Positions 37,244-44,909 are shown, numbered from the stretch's first letter. The stretch: 64,000 nt of DNA from Bradyrhizobium sp. LTSP885 (GCF_000938305.1 NZ_JYMT01000021.1:408734-472733); one strand, 5' to 3'. Notes: generated by a model not told the origin, from the sequence alone. Translations and numbers: made by a program.

Positions 37244-37478
37244 CTAGCGGATATCCGATAATTCCGGCACAGTAAGAGCCCTACCGTACATTGCGAGTCT
37301 TTATTTCGTTCTGTCCGCTTTGGCAAAAGCGCCAGAGTCAGATCGCTGGCGACCTTTTGCGTTGTCTTCCATCTTGCGTGCATATCCTGCACTGGTGCGC
37401 AACGCAGCATGTCGCGCAGGCGAACATGCGACCGCGCCTCGATCAGCACTGCAGATGTGTGAGCACGCACCCGCTCGA

Positions 37479-38474
37479 CTACGGGTTCTTTGCCACTTTC
37501 CGCGATCGCGCCGGCCCGGCTCCCGCAACCGCCGGCTTGAGATTCCACACCGCCCGCGCGGCAGCGAACGCTTGTGCGATCGCAGGCTCGTAGCGCCGCG
37601 TCGCGAGACAGGCGAAGCTGAGGTCGCAACTGATCTTCACCTTGTCAGCGACCACGAAATTATGCGGACGCGACAGCCGCGGCGCGAGCACGATGTCGCG
37701 CGCGAGGCTGAGGCAGATGCCGGACTCGACGAAGTCGATCATCGCTTCTTCCTGATCGGTATAGGCAATGCGCTTGGGCAAGGGGCCGAGCGGTCGGAAG
37801 ATGTCGTCGAGCAGCCGCCGGTGCCCGGAATGCACCGGTGTCGCGAGCCAGGGCAGATGGGCGAGCTCGGCCCAACCCTTGCCGATCACCCGATTGCTCC
37901 AGTCGATCGGCGCGATGACGCGGTAGTCGTAGCTCAACAGCGGCGCCAGCTGATAGCAGCCATCCTCGATGCTGCGCTCGGCGAAGCTGCGGTGCACGAG
38001 CTGGTCCGGCGGCGTCGCATCGACATAATAGCCGACATCGAGCTCACCTCTGCCGATCTGCGCGAGCACGTCGTCGCTGACGCCATGGCGCAGGAACACC
38101 TCGGTCCGCTGCGCCGATGTGGCGAGGCTGCGCACGAATGGTCCGAGCCTGGTGAATTCCGGATCGAGGATGGTGCCGACGCGCAGCGTGCCGCGCTGCG
38201 CCTCCTTCAGCGCTTCCGCAGTCGCCTTGAAATCCGATGCCGCCGCCACCGCTCTGTGCGCCAGCGGCAGCAGTGTGGCGCCGGCTTCGGTGAGCGTGAA
38301 TCCACCAGGGGTGCGGTTGAAGAGCAACAGGCCGGTGCTCTCCTCGAGTCCCTTCAATTGCAGGCTGACGGCCGGCTGCGTCAGCTTCAGCACCGATGCG
38401 GCGCGCGATACGGTGCCTTCGCGGGCGACCGTGATGAAACAACGCAGGGCTTGGGTTCGGGGGAGATCGCTCAT
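37479..38474 (-). CDS. LysR-family transcriptional regulator
   Basis: A 331-residue LysR protein. The HTH at 1-60 reads ALRCFITVAREGTVSRAASV, then TQPAVSLQLKGLEESTGLLL. The effector-binding domain runs from about 90 to 300, with a Pro/Ala/Arg-rich tail. It is monocistronic with no obvious divergent target; the next gene upstream, merR, is in the same direction with a 93-nt gap. Target and ligand unknown. Confidence 0.9.
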   Translation of the reverse strand: MSDLPRTQALRCFITVAREGTVSRAASVLKLTQPAVSLQLKGLEESTGLLLFNRTPGGFTLTEAGATLLPLAHRAVAAASDFKATAEALKEAQRGTLRVGTILDPEFTRLGPFVRSLATSAQRTEVFLRHGVSDDVLAQIGRGELDVGYYVDATPPDQLVHRSFAERSIEDGCYQLAPLLSYDYRVIAPIDWSNRVIGKGWAELAHLPWLATPVHSGHRRLLDDIFRPLGPLPKRIAYTDQEEAMIDFVESGICLSLARDIVLAPRLSRPHNFVVADKVKISCDLSFACLATRRYEPAIAQAFAAARAVWNLKPAVAGAGPARSRKVAKNP

Positions 38475-38567
38475 TAGGCGGGCTTATAACACACTTCCGA
38501 TCCGCGCATCTGTCCGGAACCGTGCGTTAAAGTCGCGGTCTGGAGCGGGCGAAGCCCGCAGTTGTCG

Positions 38568-39596
38568 TCAACCCGGCCGCCACGCGATAACGCCTTCGGT
38601 GCGTGCGCGAACCTCCGGCGAGGCGAGGCACGTTGCAACCGCCTCATAGCCGGGCGCGCCGGGGACCGGCGTGACGGAGATCGGCGGGCTGTGATTGGCG
38701 GGACACAGGATGACCGCCTCGTCATCACCGACAGCATCGAGGTCGAGGATTGCGCTGGAGCGGGTGAGGAAGAACAGCGGCCGCGCACGCGGCCCGCGAC
38801 GGCGCAGGCTAGCGATCAGGGCCTCCTGGGTCGCCGTATCAAGCTCCTGTTCCAGCATGTCGACCACAAGGATCGCGGGGCCATCCGCCTCCAGCGCCGC
38901 GAGCAGCGCGATCAGCGCCGGTGATTCTGCGGCGCCGTCGGCCATGAGCGCGGCCAGGCTCTCGTCGACCCGGGCCTTCAAGGCCGGCTCGGCATCGAGG
39001 CGCGCGCGAGCGGCCGCACCGCCGTTTGCAGCGCGCTCCAATCCGACGAAGGCGGCATCGGGCAGGGTTGCCGCGAGACGCTGCGCGAGCCGCGTCTTGC
39101 CGCTGCCGAGCGGCCCGACGATGTAAGTCAGCAACCTGATGTCGCGCAGCTCGAAGCGCTCGCCGCCCCAAGGCCACGGCAGATCGAATGCGACGCTGAC
39201 GGCCGGCCGCGTCCTGACTGCGCCGATGATGTCGCGCGTCGCGGGCAACTTACCGCGGCCGAGGTCGGCGCGCAGGCGGCGGATTTTTGCGATGCTGTCG
39301 CCGGACTGACGGATGCGTTCTTCGAGCGCGCTCTCATGCGCGGCCAGCACGCGGGCGAGGATGTCCGCATCGCCGCGAAGGATCCGCGCCACTTCACCGA
39401 GGCTGAGGCCGAGCGCGCGCAGCTCGACGATCTCGGCGCCGCGGGCCATCTCGGCCGAACCATAAGCGCGCCATCCCGCCGGCGTGCGGACCGGTGCGAT
39501 CAGGCCGCGCTCTTCGTAGAGACGCAGCGCTTTCGCTGATATGCCGAGCTGCCTCGCAGCTTCGGACGGGCTCAAGAATCTTGCGGCAGCATTCAT
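38568..39596 (-). CDS. MerR-type regulator fused to a P-loop ATPase domain
   Basis: A 342-residue protein. The N-terminal MerR winged HTH (about 5-75) reads LSPSEAARQLGISAKALRLY, then EERGLIAPVRTPAGWRAYG. A coiled helix (about 80-120) follows, and then a nucleotide-binding domain with Walker A GPLGSGKTRLAQRLA (about 160-174) and a Walker B-like AILVVDMLEQEL (about 237). The fold resembles a small ABC/AAA-type ATPase. The MerR architecture with an ATPase effector part is unusual, since most have a short ligand domain. AGGTGA lies 5 nt before ATG 39596. Its promoter has the MerR-type 19-bp spacer. Confidence 0.88.
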   Translation of the reverse strand: MNAAARFLSPSEAARQLGISAKALRLYEERGLIAPVRTPAGWRAYGSAEMARGAEIVELRALGLSLGEVARILRGDADILARVLAAHESALEERIRQSGDSIAKIRRLRADLGRGKLPATRDIIGAVRTRPAVSVAFDLPWPWGGERFELRDIRLLTYIVGPLGSGKTRLAQRLAATLPDAAFVGLERAANGGAAARARLDAEPALKARVDESLAALMADGAAESPALIALLAALEADGPAILVVDMLEQELDTATQEALIASLRRRGPRARPLFFLTRSSAILDLDAVGDDEAVILCPANHSPPISVTPVPGAPGYEAVATCLASPEVRARTEGVIAWRPG

Positions 39597-39626
39597 CGAA
39601 TCACCTCGCATCGTCTGACCGCTCCC

Positions 39627-39657
39627 TCTATGGAGGCGGCCCCAGGGGCCAGGTCAA
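39627..39657 (-). promoter_or_regulatory. MerR-type promoter/operator upstream of the MerR-ATPase gene
   Basis: On the minus strand TTGACC (39657-39652) and CATAGA (39632-39627) are separated by exactly 19 bp, and the spacer holds the perfect dyad GGCCCCTGGGGCC (39650-39638). The overlong 19-bp spacer with an internal palindrome is the hallmark of promoters activated by MerR-family DNA distortion. It fits autoregulation. Confidence 0.75.
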
Positions 39658-39797
39658 GCCGCTCCGCCCGCTTTCGTGCGCACAACGGATTCCATGTCCG
39701 AAAGCGCGAACAACGGACATCGTCGGACTGGCTCACGTGGTCCGTTTCGTGCCAGGATTTTGAGGCAGCAGGTGAACAGGAAAACAGGATCACGAGC

Positions 39798-40634
39798 ATG
39801 ACGGTTCTTCGAATCGCCGCATTTTCGGACGGCAATCAAGGGGGTAATCCTGCCGGGGTTTGGATCGGAGAGGATTTGCCGCCTGCCGCGGAGATGCAAG
39901 CGATCGCAGCGGACGTCGGGTTTTCGGAAACGGCCTTCGCGGCTCCCGCGGATGGCGCTTGGCGCGTTCGGTATTTCTCGCCGCTATGTGAAGTGCCGTT
40001 TTGTGGACACGCCACCATCGCTCTGGGGGCAGCTCTTGCACTTCAACGCGGCGACCAAACTTTTGAACTGAGGCTGAATAGCGCGGATATCTCGGTCGCC
40101 GGCCGCCGCGACGGCCAAACAATTGCAGCCGCGCTTCAATCACCGCCGACACGTAGCGCACCCATCGATCCCCTGCTGCAGGCGGATTTGCTGCAACTTC
40201 TCGATTATTCCATCGACGATCTCGACTTGAATATTCCGCCCGCAAGGATTCACGGCGGAGCCGACCACGTCGTCCTGGCCCTGAAAACGCGCAACGCGCT
40301 TGCTCGCATGAGCTATGACCTCAAGCGCGGCCGAGATCTCATGGAGAAAGCCGGACTAATTACGATCGCGCTTGTTACGGCAGACAACCCGCAATTGTTC
40401 CATGTCCGCAATGCGTTTGCAGTCGGAGGCGTATCGGAGGACCCGGCAACAGGTGCAGCCGCCGCTGCGTTTGCCGGCTACTTGCGCGATATCGGTTGGC
40501 CGCACGGGGGCGTCATCAATATTGTTCAAGGCGAAGACATGGGAATGCGATCGCTGATCCGTGCGGAGATCAGCGGGATTGCGGGCAGTTCAATCAGGGT
40601 ATCAGGGACGGCGCGCCTCATGAACGACGCATGA
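39798..40634 (+). CDS. PhzF-family isomerase/epimerase-like protein
   Basis: A 278-residue PhzF/YddE-family protein with two similar halves. Signature parts are FSDGNQGGNPAGVW, the catalytic-type Glu in FSETAFAAP, PFCGHATIALGAAL and the C-terminal EDPATGAAAAAFAGYL. Family members isomerise small cyclic or amino-acid-like substrates. It is divergent from the MerR-ATPase gene, whose control region could also affect it. Codon use is less GC-rich than in neighbours. Substrate unknown. Confidence 0.87.
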   Translation: MTVLRIAAFSDGNQGGNPAGVWIGEDLPPAAEMQAIAADVGFSETAFAAPADGAWRVRYFSPLCEVPFCGHATIALGAALALQRGDQTFELRLNSADISVAGRRDGQTIAAALQSPPTRSAPIDPLLQADLLQLLDYSIDDLDLNIPPARIHGGADHVVLALKTRNALARMSYDLKRGRDLMEKAGLITIALVTADNPQLFHVRNAFAVGGVSEDPATGAAAAAFAGYLRDIGWPHGGVINIVQGEDMGMRSLIRAEISGIAGSSIRVSGTARLMNDA

Positions 40635-40683
40635 CGTCTCGTTCGGGCCAACAACGAACTCGCGCCCGCAGCAGCGAGCCTGT

Positions 40684-41064
40684 TCAATTCACGATAACAT
40701 CGAGGCCGCGGAATACTGCCTCGATGTTGTTGCCATCCGGATCGAGCACAAATGCAGCGTAGTAGCTCGGCTTGCGCAGACCGGGCGCCCCGTTTTCGGT
40801 TCCGCCTGCCTTGATGGCCGCGGCGTGGAATGCATCGACCTCGGCTCTGGTTTTGGCCGCAAAGGCGGTATGATTTCTGACGGAGTGTGCGTGGTATCTA
40901 TCGATCCAAAAAACCGGATAGTCGATGCCGTAGCCGACGCCGTCAGTTCCCAAACCATCGGGCATCTGTGTCACGCGGTGCATGCCCAGCGCCCCCAAGG
41001 CGGCGTCGTAGAAGGCGGCCGAACGTCCGACGTCCGCGACTCCAATGCCGGTGTGGTCAATCAT
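40684..41064 (-). CDS. VOC-family (glyoxalase/dioxygenase-fold) protein
   Basis: A 126-residue vicinal-oxygen-chelate protein. It begins MIDHTGIGVADVGRSAAFYD and ends with AAFVLDPDGNNIEAVF, where His and Glu are typical metal ligands. The middle segment HTAFAAKTRAEVDAFHAAAI carries the second His. The function could be glyoxalase, bleomycin-binding or dioxygenase-like; it cannot be told apart here. Confidence 0.87.
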   Translation of the reverse strand: MIDHTGIGVADVGRSAAFYDAALGALGMHRVTQMPDGLGTDGVGYGIDYPVFWIDRYHAHSVRNHTAFAAKTRAEVDAFHAAAIKAGGTENGAPGLRKPSYYAAFVLDPDGNNIEAVFRGLDVIVN

Positions 41065-41135
41065 CTAGCTCTCCTGTCGTGGGGCCGTTCGGAACATTGC
41101 CGGCCGGAGGAACTTGGCAAACTGGAGGTTTGCCA

Positions 41136-41372
41136 ATGCCCCGCTACTTTTTCAATGTTGAAGACGGCCACAGGCTTTTTGATCCAACAGGCTTTGTTTG
41201 CGACGGCGATACCGACGCAATCATCAGGGCCGCGGTGCTCGCCATAGGCGTTTCACTCGACAAGCCCGAAGACGACCCTGAGCGCCGCATCGCGATCATC
41301 AACGAGGACGGACGCGAGATTGGCAACGTCCCCGTGTATTCCAAGCCCTCATACGAAAACCCGGCCCAATAA
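41136..41372 (+). CDS. DUF6894-type small protein, copy 3
   Basis: A 78-residue protein starting MPRYFFNVEDGHRLFDPTGF, the clearest DUF6894 pattern in the window. It is followed by DTDAIIRAAVLAIGVSLDKP and AIINEDGREIGNVPVYSK. GGAGG lies 7 nt upstream of ATG 41136. Unlike copies 1 and 2, no leader motif is found upstream. Function unknown. Confidence 0.8.
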   Translation: MPRYFFNVEDGHRLFDPTGFVCDGDTDAIIRAAVLAIGVSLDKPEDDPERRIAIINEDGREIGNVPVYSKPSYENPAQ

Positions 41373-41380
41373 GGGGGGCA

Positions 41381-41590
41381 CTACGTCGGCGCTTGCAATT
41401 GACCGTGCAGCCACCCGTTCGCCTTGAGGGATTTCATCGGATCGACCAGCCCGACCGTCATCTGATGGACGTGATCGCAAGCCGGGCATTCGAACGTCCG
41501 GATATCAAATCCAGATGGGCCGGGCGTAATCCGGGCCAACATCATCCTTGTTTCGCACTTTGCACATGGTGGTCGTGAACTTGGGAACAT
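41381..41590 (-). CDS. Small zinc-ribbon protein
   Basis: A 69-residue protein with two CxxC pairs: PPCAKCETRM near residue 9 and FECPACDHVHQM near 34. They can bind one zinc ion as a ribbon. The tail (VDPMKSLKANGWLHGQLQ) is hydrophilic. ATG 41590 follows leader motif c by 19 nt. A partial duplicate with its own leader is just upstream (41870-41977). Function unknown, possibly nucleic-acid binding. Confidence 0.7.
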   Translation of the reverse strand: MFPSSRPPCAKCETRMMLARITPGPSGFDIRTFECPACDHVHQMTVGLVDPMKSLKANGWLHGQLQAPT

Positions 41591-41597
41591 GGTGCTT

Positions 41598-41664
41598 CGC
41601 CCTGGAACAGGCGGGAGTGCTGCAGAACTCTCAGTCACCGGGTAGGTGCCGGAGCGGGCCGGTG
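41598..41664 (-). promoter_or_regulatory. Conserved leader motif, copy c (upstream of zinc-ribbon gene)
   Basis: On the minus strand CGGTGACTGAGAGTTCTGC and CACTCCCGCC (41610-41641). An upstream stem CACCGG/CCGGTG (41664-41659 and 41641-41636) and a stem CGCC/GGCG (41613-41598) over the ribosome-binding region are both possible. It is the best-formed copy. A perfect GGAACTT/AAGTTCC dyad lies further up at 41678-41693. Confidence 0.75.
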
Positions 41665-41869
41665 ATGGAGCAAGCATGGAACTTTGAAGTTCCGGATGCT
41701 GTTCCGTTCTGCTCACTTTTGAAAAGTTAATGATTTCAATTTCAGATCGGACAACGAGCACAAAACGGCCCCGGCGGGGGGAAGTCAGCGCCGGGGCCAT
41801 CTGGGGGAAACATCGCGGGGGCGGCCCGCGATGTTCGGATGCGAACGGATCACGTCCGGCACGGCAGCG

Positions 41870-41977
41870 CTGTCCTGTTTTGCTCACTTTCCTTAAAATC
41901 TGATCGGTAAGCTCGACCACGCGCTGCTGGACGTGATCGCAAGCAGGACATTCGAATGTGCGGATGTCAGTGGTCAT
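41870..41977 (-). pseudogene. Truncated duplicate of the zinc-ribbon gene
   Basis: Starting at ATG 41977 the frame reads MTTDIRTFECPACDHVQQRV, matching the second ribbon segment (DIRTFECPACDHVHQM) of the gene at 41381-41590. The first CxxC pair is missing, and similarity fades after about 36 residues. The frame stays open into the next gene, so a fused product is formally possible, but the linker is unlike a protein. It carries its own leader motif (copy d). Confidence 0.6.
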
Positions 41978-41984
41978 GATGCTT

Positions 41985-42026
41985 CGCCTTGAATCGGGCG
42001 GGAGCGTTGCAGAACTCTCAGTCAAG
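41985..42026 (-). promoter_or_regulatory. Conserved leader motif, copy d (upstream of truncated zinc-ribbon copy)
   Basis: On the minus strand TTGACTGAGAGTTCTGC and ACGCTCCCGCC (41997-42026), 19 nt before ATG 41977. CGCC/GGCG can pair (42000-41985) over the ribosome-binding region. The motif overlaps the stop codon of the Crp/Fnr gene at 42022. Confidence 0.7.
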
Positions 42027-42708
42027 ATACAGGATCGTCGGTTCTCAGCGCCGGTTTATCGTGCAGAACGGCGTTCAATAGCGACATGTGGACGTGAATC
42101 TTGCCGTTGTAGCTGATGAAGCCCAATTTTCGAAACTTGTTCATGAAAAAGCTGACGCGAGAGCGGGTTGTCCCGATCATCTCCGCCAACGTTTCCTGAC
42201 TGAGTTCAATATCGATGGGTTGCGGAACGCCCTCCTTGCCGAAATGGGCGAGAAGCAACAGAAGACGCGCAAGCCGTCGCTCGCTGGAATTGAACAACTG
42301 ATCGATCAAATCCTCTTCCACGCGACTATTCCGAGTTAAGAGATAGGTGACGAAAAGTTGCGCGAAGCTCGGCTCATTCTTGAGCGCTTCACGCATGGCA
42401 TCCTTCGATATCGAGACTATTGAGCTGTCTCCCAGCGATATTGCGGTCGCAACGCGAGCCGTATCGCCATTGAGGCATCCCTCGCCGAAAAATTGGCCAG
42501 CTTCCATGATAGCCACGACGGCTTCTTTGCCGTGCTCGGATACGACGTGGAGCTTGGCTCGCCCCTTCTGAACATAGAAAATCGATTCCGCCGGGTCGCC
42601 TTGCGAATAAATGACGGCGTTCTTCTTAAAGCCAACGGTCGCTTTCCCTGCGCCCGGTGTCGCAAAGTACGTCTCGAAACCGGAGGCAGGGTGCTTCGGC
42701 TCTTTCAT
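42022..42708 (-). CDS. Crp/Fnr-family transcriptional regulator, copy 2
   Basis: A 228-residue Crp-type protein. The cNMP-binding-like domain has VIYSQGDPAESIFYVQKGRA and MEAGQFFGEGCLNGDTARVA (phosphate-binding-cassette-like, with GEGCL in place of GELAL). The HTH is IELSQETLAEMIGTTRSRVS, then FFMNKFRKLGFI. It differs from copy 1 in both domains, so they are not recent duplicates. GGAG is 6 nt upstream of ATG 42708. The codon use and GC content are lower than in the core genes of the window. Confidence 0.92.
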   Translation of the reverse strand: MKEPKHPASGFETYFATPGAGKATVGFKKNAVIYSQGDPAESIFYVQKGRAKLHVVSEHGKEAVVAIMEAGQFFGEGCLNGDTARVATAISLGDSSIVSISKDAMREALKNEPSFAQLFVTYLLTRNSRVEEDLIDQLFNSSERRLARLLLLLAHFGKEGVPQPIDIELSQETLAEMIGTTRSRVSFFMNKFRKLGFISYNGKIHVHMSLLNAVLHDKPALRTDDPVS

Positions 42709-42952
42709 AAGTGCTCCAGCCGGACCGGGACCGCAAAGGGGACCGCCGCTGCACCCCGATATGTCCGGTTCCCGACTTATACACCCGTTCTGTGTCTGGA
42801 TGTGAGATTTCGTCGCCGACTTCCGGGCATTCACGTCGGTTTGACGCCTCGCCCGCTACCTCCGGTGTGCCCAATCAATGGACATCGTTAGAGTGGCCCG
42901 GTCGGTCCGCTTCGGGCCGACTGGCGACATTGCTAGCTGCGCCTGAGGCGGG

Positions 42953-43132
42953 TTATTCGTCCCTCGGCATGCGCGCGTAAGCAAAAAAGCTTTGATTGGC
43001 TCGACTATCCATCAGGGTACCGCACTTCTCACAGGTTACGCTACCAGTGGGTCGTTCGGTCACGGTGACTTTGTATTTGGCCCCGCAACCGCATTCGTGC
43101 GTTCCCGTCCGCCATTCCACGAATTCGGTCAT
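42953..43132 (-). CDS. Small zinc-ribbon-like protein
   Basis: A 59-residue protein starting MTEFVEWRTGTHECGCGAKY, with a CxC pair (ECGC) and a CxxC pair (TCEKCGTLM), a likely zinc ribbon. The start overlaps the stop of the upstream gene as ATGA, so the two are co-translated. Function unknown; this is the third Cys-pair mini-protein in the area. Confidence 0.6.
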   Translation of the reverse strand: MTEFVEWRTGTHECGCGAKYKVTVTERPTGSVTCEKCGTLMDSRANQSFFAYARMPRDE

Positions 43133-43323
43133 GCCAGGAATATGCGCTGCGGCTTGTGGTCGAACGTAGTTATCTTTCGGATTTGTTGCCAAAGCTCGAC
43201 ATGATAGCCGTCGACCATTCGCTTTGCCTGCTTAAGGGCTGTTTTGTCATCCGGGCATTCGAGCGGAACTGAGCTTTGAAACCTGCCATCCGAGTCGAAG
43301 ATATGCGCGCGATATTGCGACAT
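43129..43323 (-). CDS. Small hypothetical protein with stress-type leader
   Basis: A 64-residue protein starting MSQYRAHIFDSDGRFQSSVP, with ECPDDKTALKQAKRMVDGYH and ending TTFDHKPQRIFLA. The strand-helix-strand pattern recalls DUF6894 proteins but without their signature. ATG 43323 follows leader motif e by 20 nt. It overlaps the zinc-ribbon gene downstream (ATGA). Confidence 0.65.
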   Translation of the reverse strand: MSQYRAHIFDSDGRFQSSVPLECPDDKTALKQAKRMVDGYHVELWQQIRKITTFDHKPQRIFLA

Positions 43324-43331
43324 GTCGCTGA

Positions 43332-43395
43332 TCCCTTTGAAGAGGCGGGAGCGCAAAACTCTCTGTCACCGAATGATGCCGAGGGCCGGGCGGTG
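43332..43395 (-). promoter_or_regulatory. Conserved leader motif, copy e (upstream of small gene at 43323)
   Basis: On the minus strand CGGTGACAGAGAGTTTT and GCGCTCCCGCC (43344-43371). A CACCG/CGGTG stem (43395-43391 and 43371-43367) lies upstream, and TCCC/GGGA (43350-43332) can pair over the ribosome-binding region. Upstream similarity to copy c extends by about 25 nt. Confidence 0.7.
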
Positions 43396-43553
43396 ATGTG
43401 TTTCATATGGTGACCAGGCTTGTTCAAAACAGGCAGCGGCTCGCGGTTCAAATGGAACAACCAGCATCCGCCCACACCATTCCGTGACATCCGGGAACGG
43501 CCTGGAGTCTGGGGTATTGTCGCGTGCTGGGAGCTGGACTTAAGGAACCTAAA

Positions 43554-43748
43554 ATGGCGAATAGCGAACACAACAAGGCCGCCGAACTTCACGAAACTGC
43601 GGCAAAGTCGCACCGCGCCGCCGCTGATCAGCACAGCAAGGGCGACCACTCCAAGGGCGTGGAGCAGTCGAAGAGTGCTCAGCAACATTCTCAGAGCGCA
43701 GGCAAGCAAAGTGATCAGGCCCACGCCAAGAGCCAACAGCAGAAGTAA
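43554..43748 (+). CDS. Small hydrophilic stress-type protein
   Basis: A 64-residue, strongly hydrophilic protein made mostly of Ala, Ser, His, Gln and Lys (MANSEHNKAAELHETAAKSH, then KSAQQHSQSAGKQSDQAHA). It resembles small LEA/KGG-like stress proteins and is likely disordered. AAGGA lies 9 nt upstream of ATG 43554. A strong terminator follows. No hydrophobic core is present. Confidence 0.75.
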   Translation: MANSEHNKAAELHETAAKSHRAAADQHSKGDHSKGVEQSKSAQQHSQSAGKQSDQAHAKSQQQK

Positions 43749-43771
43749 ATAAGAAGGCCCGGAATAAGAAG

Positions 43772-43798
43772 AAGGCCCGGCTCGTTGCCGGGCCTTTT
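43772..43798 (+). terminator. Rho-independent terminator after the hydrophilic protein gene
   Basis: AAGGCCCGGC (43772-43781), a 5-nt loop TCGTT, then GCCGGGCCTT (43787-43796), running into TTTT. Confidence 0.88.
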
Positions 43799-43855
43799 CA
43801 TGCTGAGACGAACCGAAATCGCCCGCGTCTGCGGGCCGTGCGGCGTATGCGGGCC

Positions 43856-43893
43856 GATGGATTGCTTCGTCGCTATCGCTCCTCGCAATGACG
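43856..43893. repeat. Intergenic repeat, family B
   Basis: GATGGATTGCTTCGTCGC followed by TATCGCTCCTCGCAATGACG. It shares GGATTGCTTCG and the GCAATGAC end with the copy at 19596-19655 (inverted) and the degraded one near 25255. Confidence 0.75.
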
Positions 43894-43925
43894 GCATTTG
43901 ACGTTGGAGCGCGCAACAAATTCAG

Positions 43926-43973
43926 CGTCGTCCCGGCCCCCCGTGCGCAATTGCGCACTAGGCCGGGACGACG
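43926..43973. repeat. Intergenic palindrome, family D
   Basis: CGTCGTCCCGGCC (43926-43938) and GGCCGGGACGACG (43961-43973) are perfect complements. They enclose GTGCGCAATTGCGCAC, itself a perfect palindrome. It lies downstream of the convergent DUF2927 gene and may stop transcription on both sides. Confidence 0.85.
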
Positions 43974-44015
43974 TGGAATTGGTGGCACGCGACACGCCCA
44001 AACCAACAACCCACC

Positions 44016-44828
44016 TCACTCCAGATGATTCACCTGCTTCACCCAGGCCCGCACATCCGTGAGCACATCAGGCAGCACGGCCTTGACCTCCTGCACGGTC
44101 ATGCCGGCCTTGATGCGGGGGTCGTAGAGCAAATTGAGCAGATACTGATCGTAGACGTCGAAAAAGCCCATCGAGACGCTGTCGTTGAACATGGTCCACG
44201 GCACGCTCGCGGTGTCGTTGATCGGGCCGAGCGACTGCAGCAGCTCTTCATAGGCGCAGTCGAGAAAGACGAAATCGCCATTGTCGACGGTGAGGATCAC
44301 GTCGGAATGCTCGATCTCGTAGCTGTCGTTCTTGCGGAAGCCGGACAGGCATTGCGGGTCGAGCGAAGAGCGGATCTCCCCGGCGCGCTCGCGGCCGTAG
44401 AAGGTCGCGATGGTGCGGTTGAGGTCGTGGTCGCGCACCATCTTGACCCGCACATTGGCGGCTTCGCTGTCCTCGGTCATCGCGATATCGAGATGCTTGA
44501 TCCTGGTGCCGATGTCGGCGACGACCTTCGCGAGCTGGGCCTTGCGGTCGGCGCGGTTGCCGTCGGCGAATACGCGCACCGGGCTGTCGTATTTGCGGAT
44601 GCGGTCGACGCGACCGGCGAGATGATATTCGGCGCCGAACGCGGTCTTCAGGAAGCCGTCGACGATCTCGCTGTCGGTGAAGACCTTCTTCTCGGTGCGC
44701 TGGCGCGCGGCGATCGCCGGAATCTCGGCTGCGACCGCGGGTGCGATGGCATCCACAAAGGTCGCAACAAGCGTAGCAGCAAGCGCCACGGCGAGACGAG
44801 GCAGGATCTGAGATCGGTGTCGGCGCAT
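44016..44828 (-). CDS. DUF2927 domain protein, exported
   Basis: A 270-residue protein with an N-terminal signal segment (LPRLAVALAATLVATFVDAI, cleavage near AVAA at about 34). A DUF2927-type domain follows: FTDSEIVDGFLKTAFGAEYH, then PVRVFADGNRADR and YEELLQSLGPINDTASVPWT. ATG 44828 is preferred over 44870. It is followed upstream by an L,D-transpeptidase in the same direction (82-nt gap), suggesting an envelope role. Biochemical function unknown. Confidence 0.85.
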   Translation of the reverse strand: MRRHRSQILPRLAVALAATLVATFVDAIAPAVAAEIPAIAARQRTEKKVFTDSEIVDGFLKTAFGAEYHLAGRVDRIRKYDSPVRVFADGNRADRKAQLAKVVADIGTRIKHLDIAMTEDSEAANVRVKMVRDHDLNRTIATFYGRERAGEIRSSLDPQCLSGFRKNDSYEIEHSDVILTVDNGDFVFLDCAYEELLQSLGPINDTASVPWTMFNDSVSMGFFDVYDQYLLNLLYDPRIKAGMTVQEVKAVLPDVLTDVRAWVKQVNHLE

Positions 44829-44909
44829 TCGAACGACGCTGCCGCAAGGCTTGCAGCAGCGCAAGGCCATATCAGCCGTCGCGCTGGCGCCCCCTCGAGA
44901 TCGACGCGA

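Noticed and set aside
41870..41977. Reading the truncated zinc-ribbon copy as a 199-residue fused gene
   Set aside because: The frame is open, but the linker translates the leader motif itself and shows no protein-like character.
43494..43530. Possible EcfG (general stress sigma) promoter upstream of the hydrophilic protein gene
   Set aside because: GGAAC is present, but no CGTT-type -10 lies 16-17 nt downstream.
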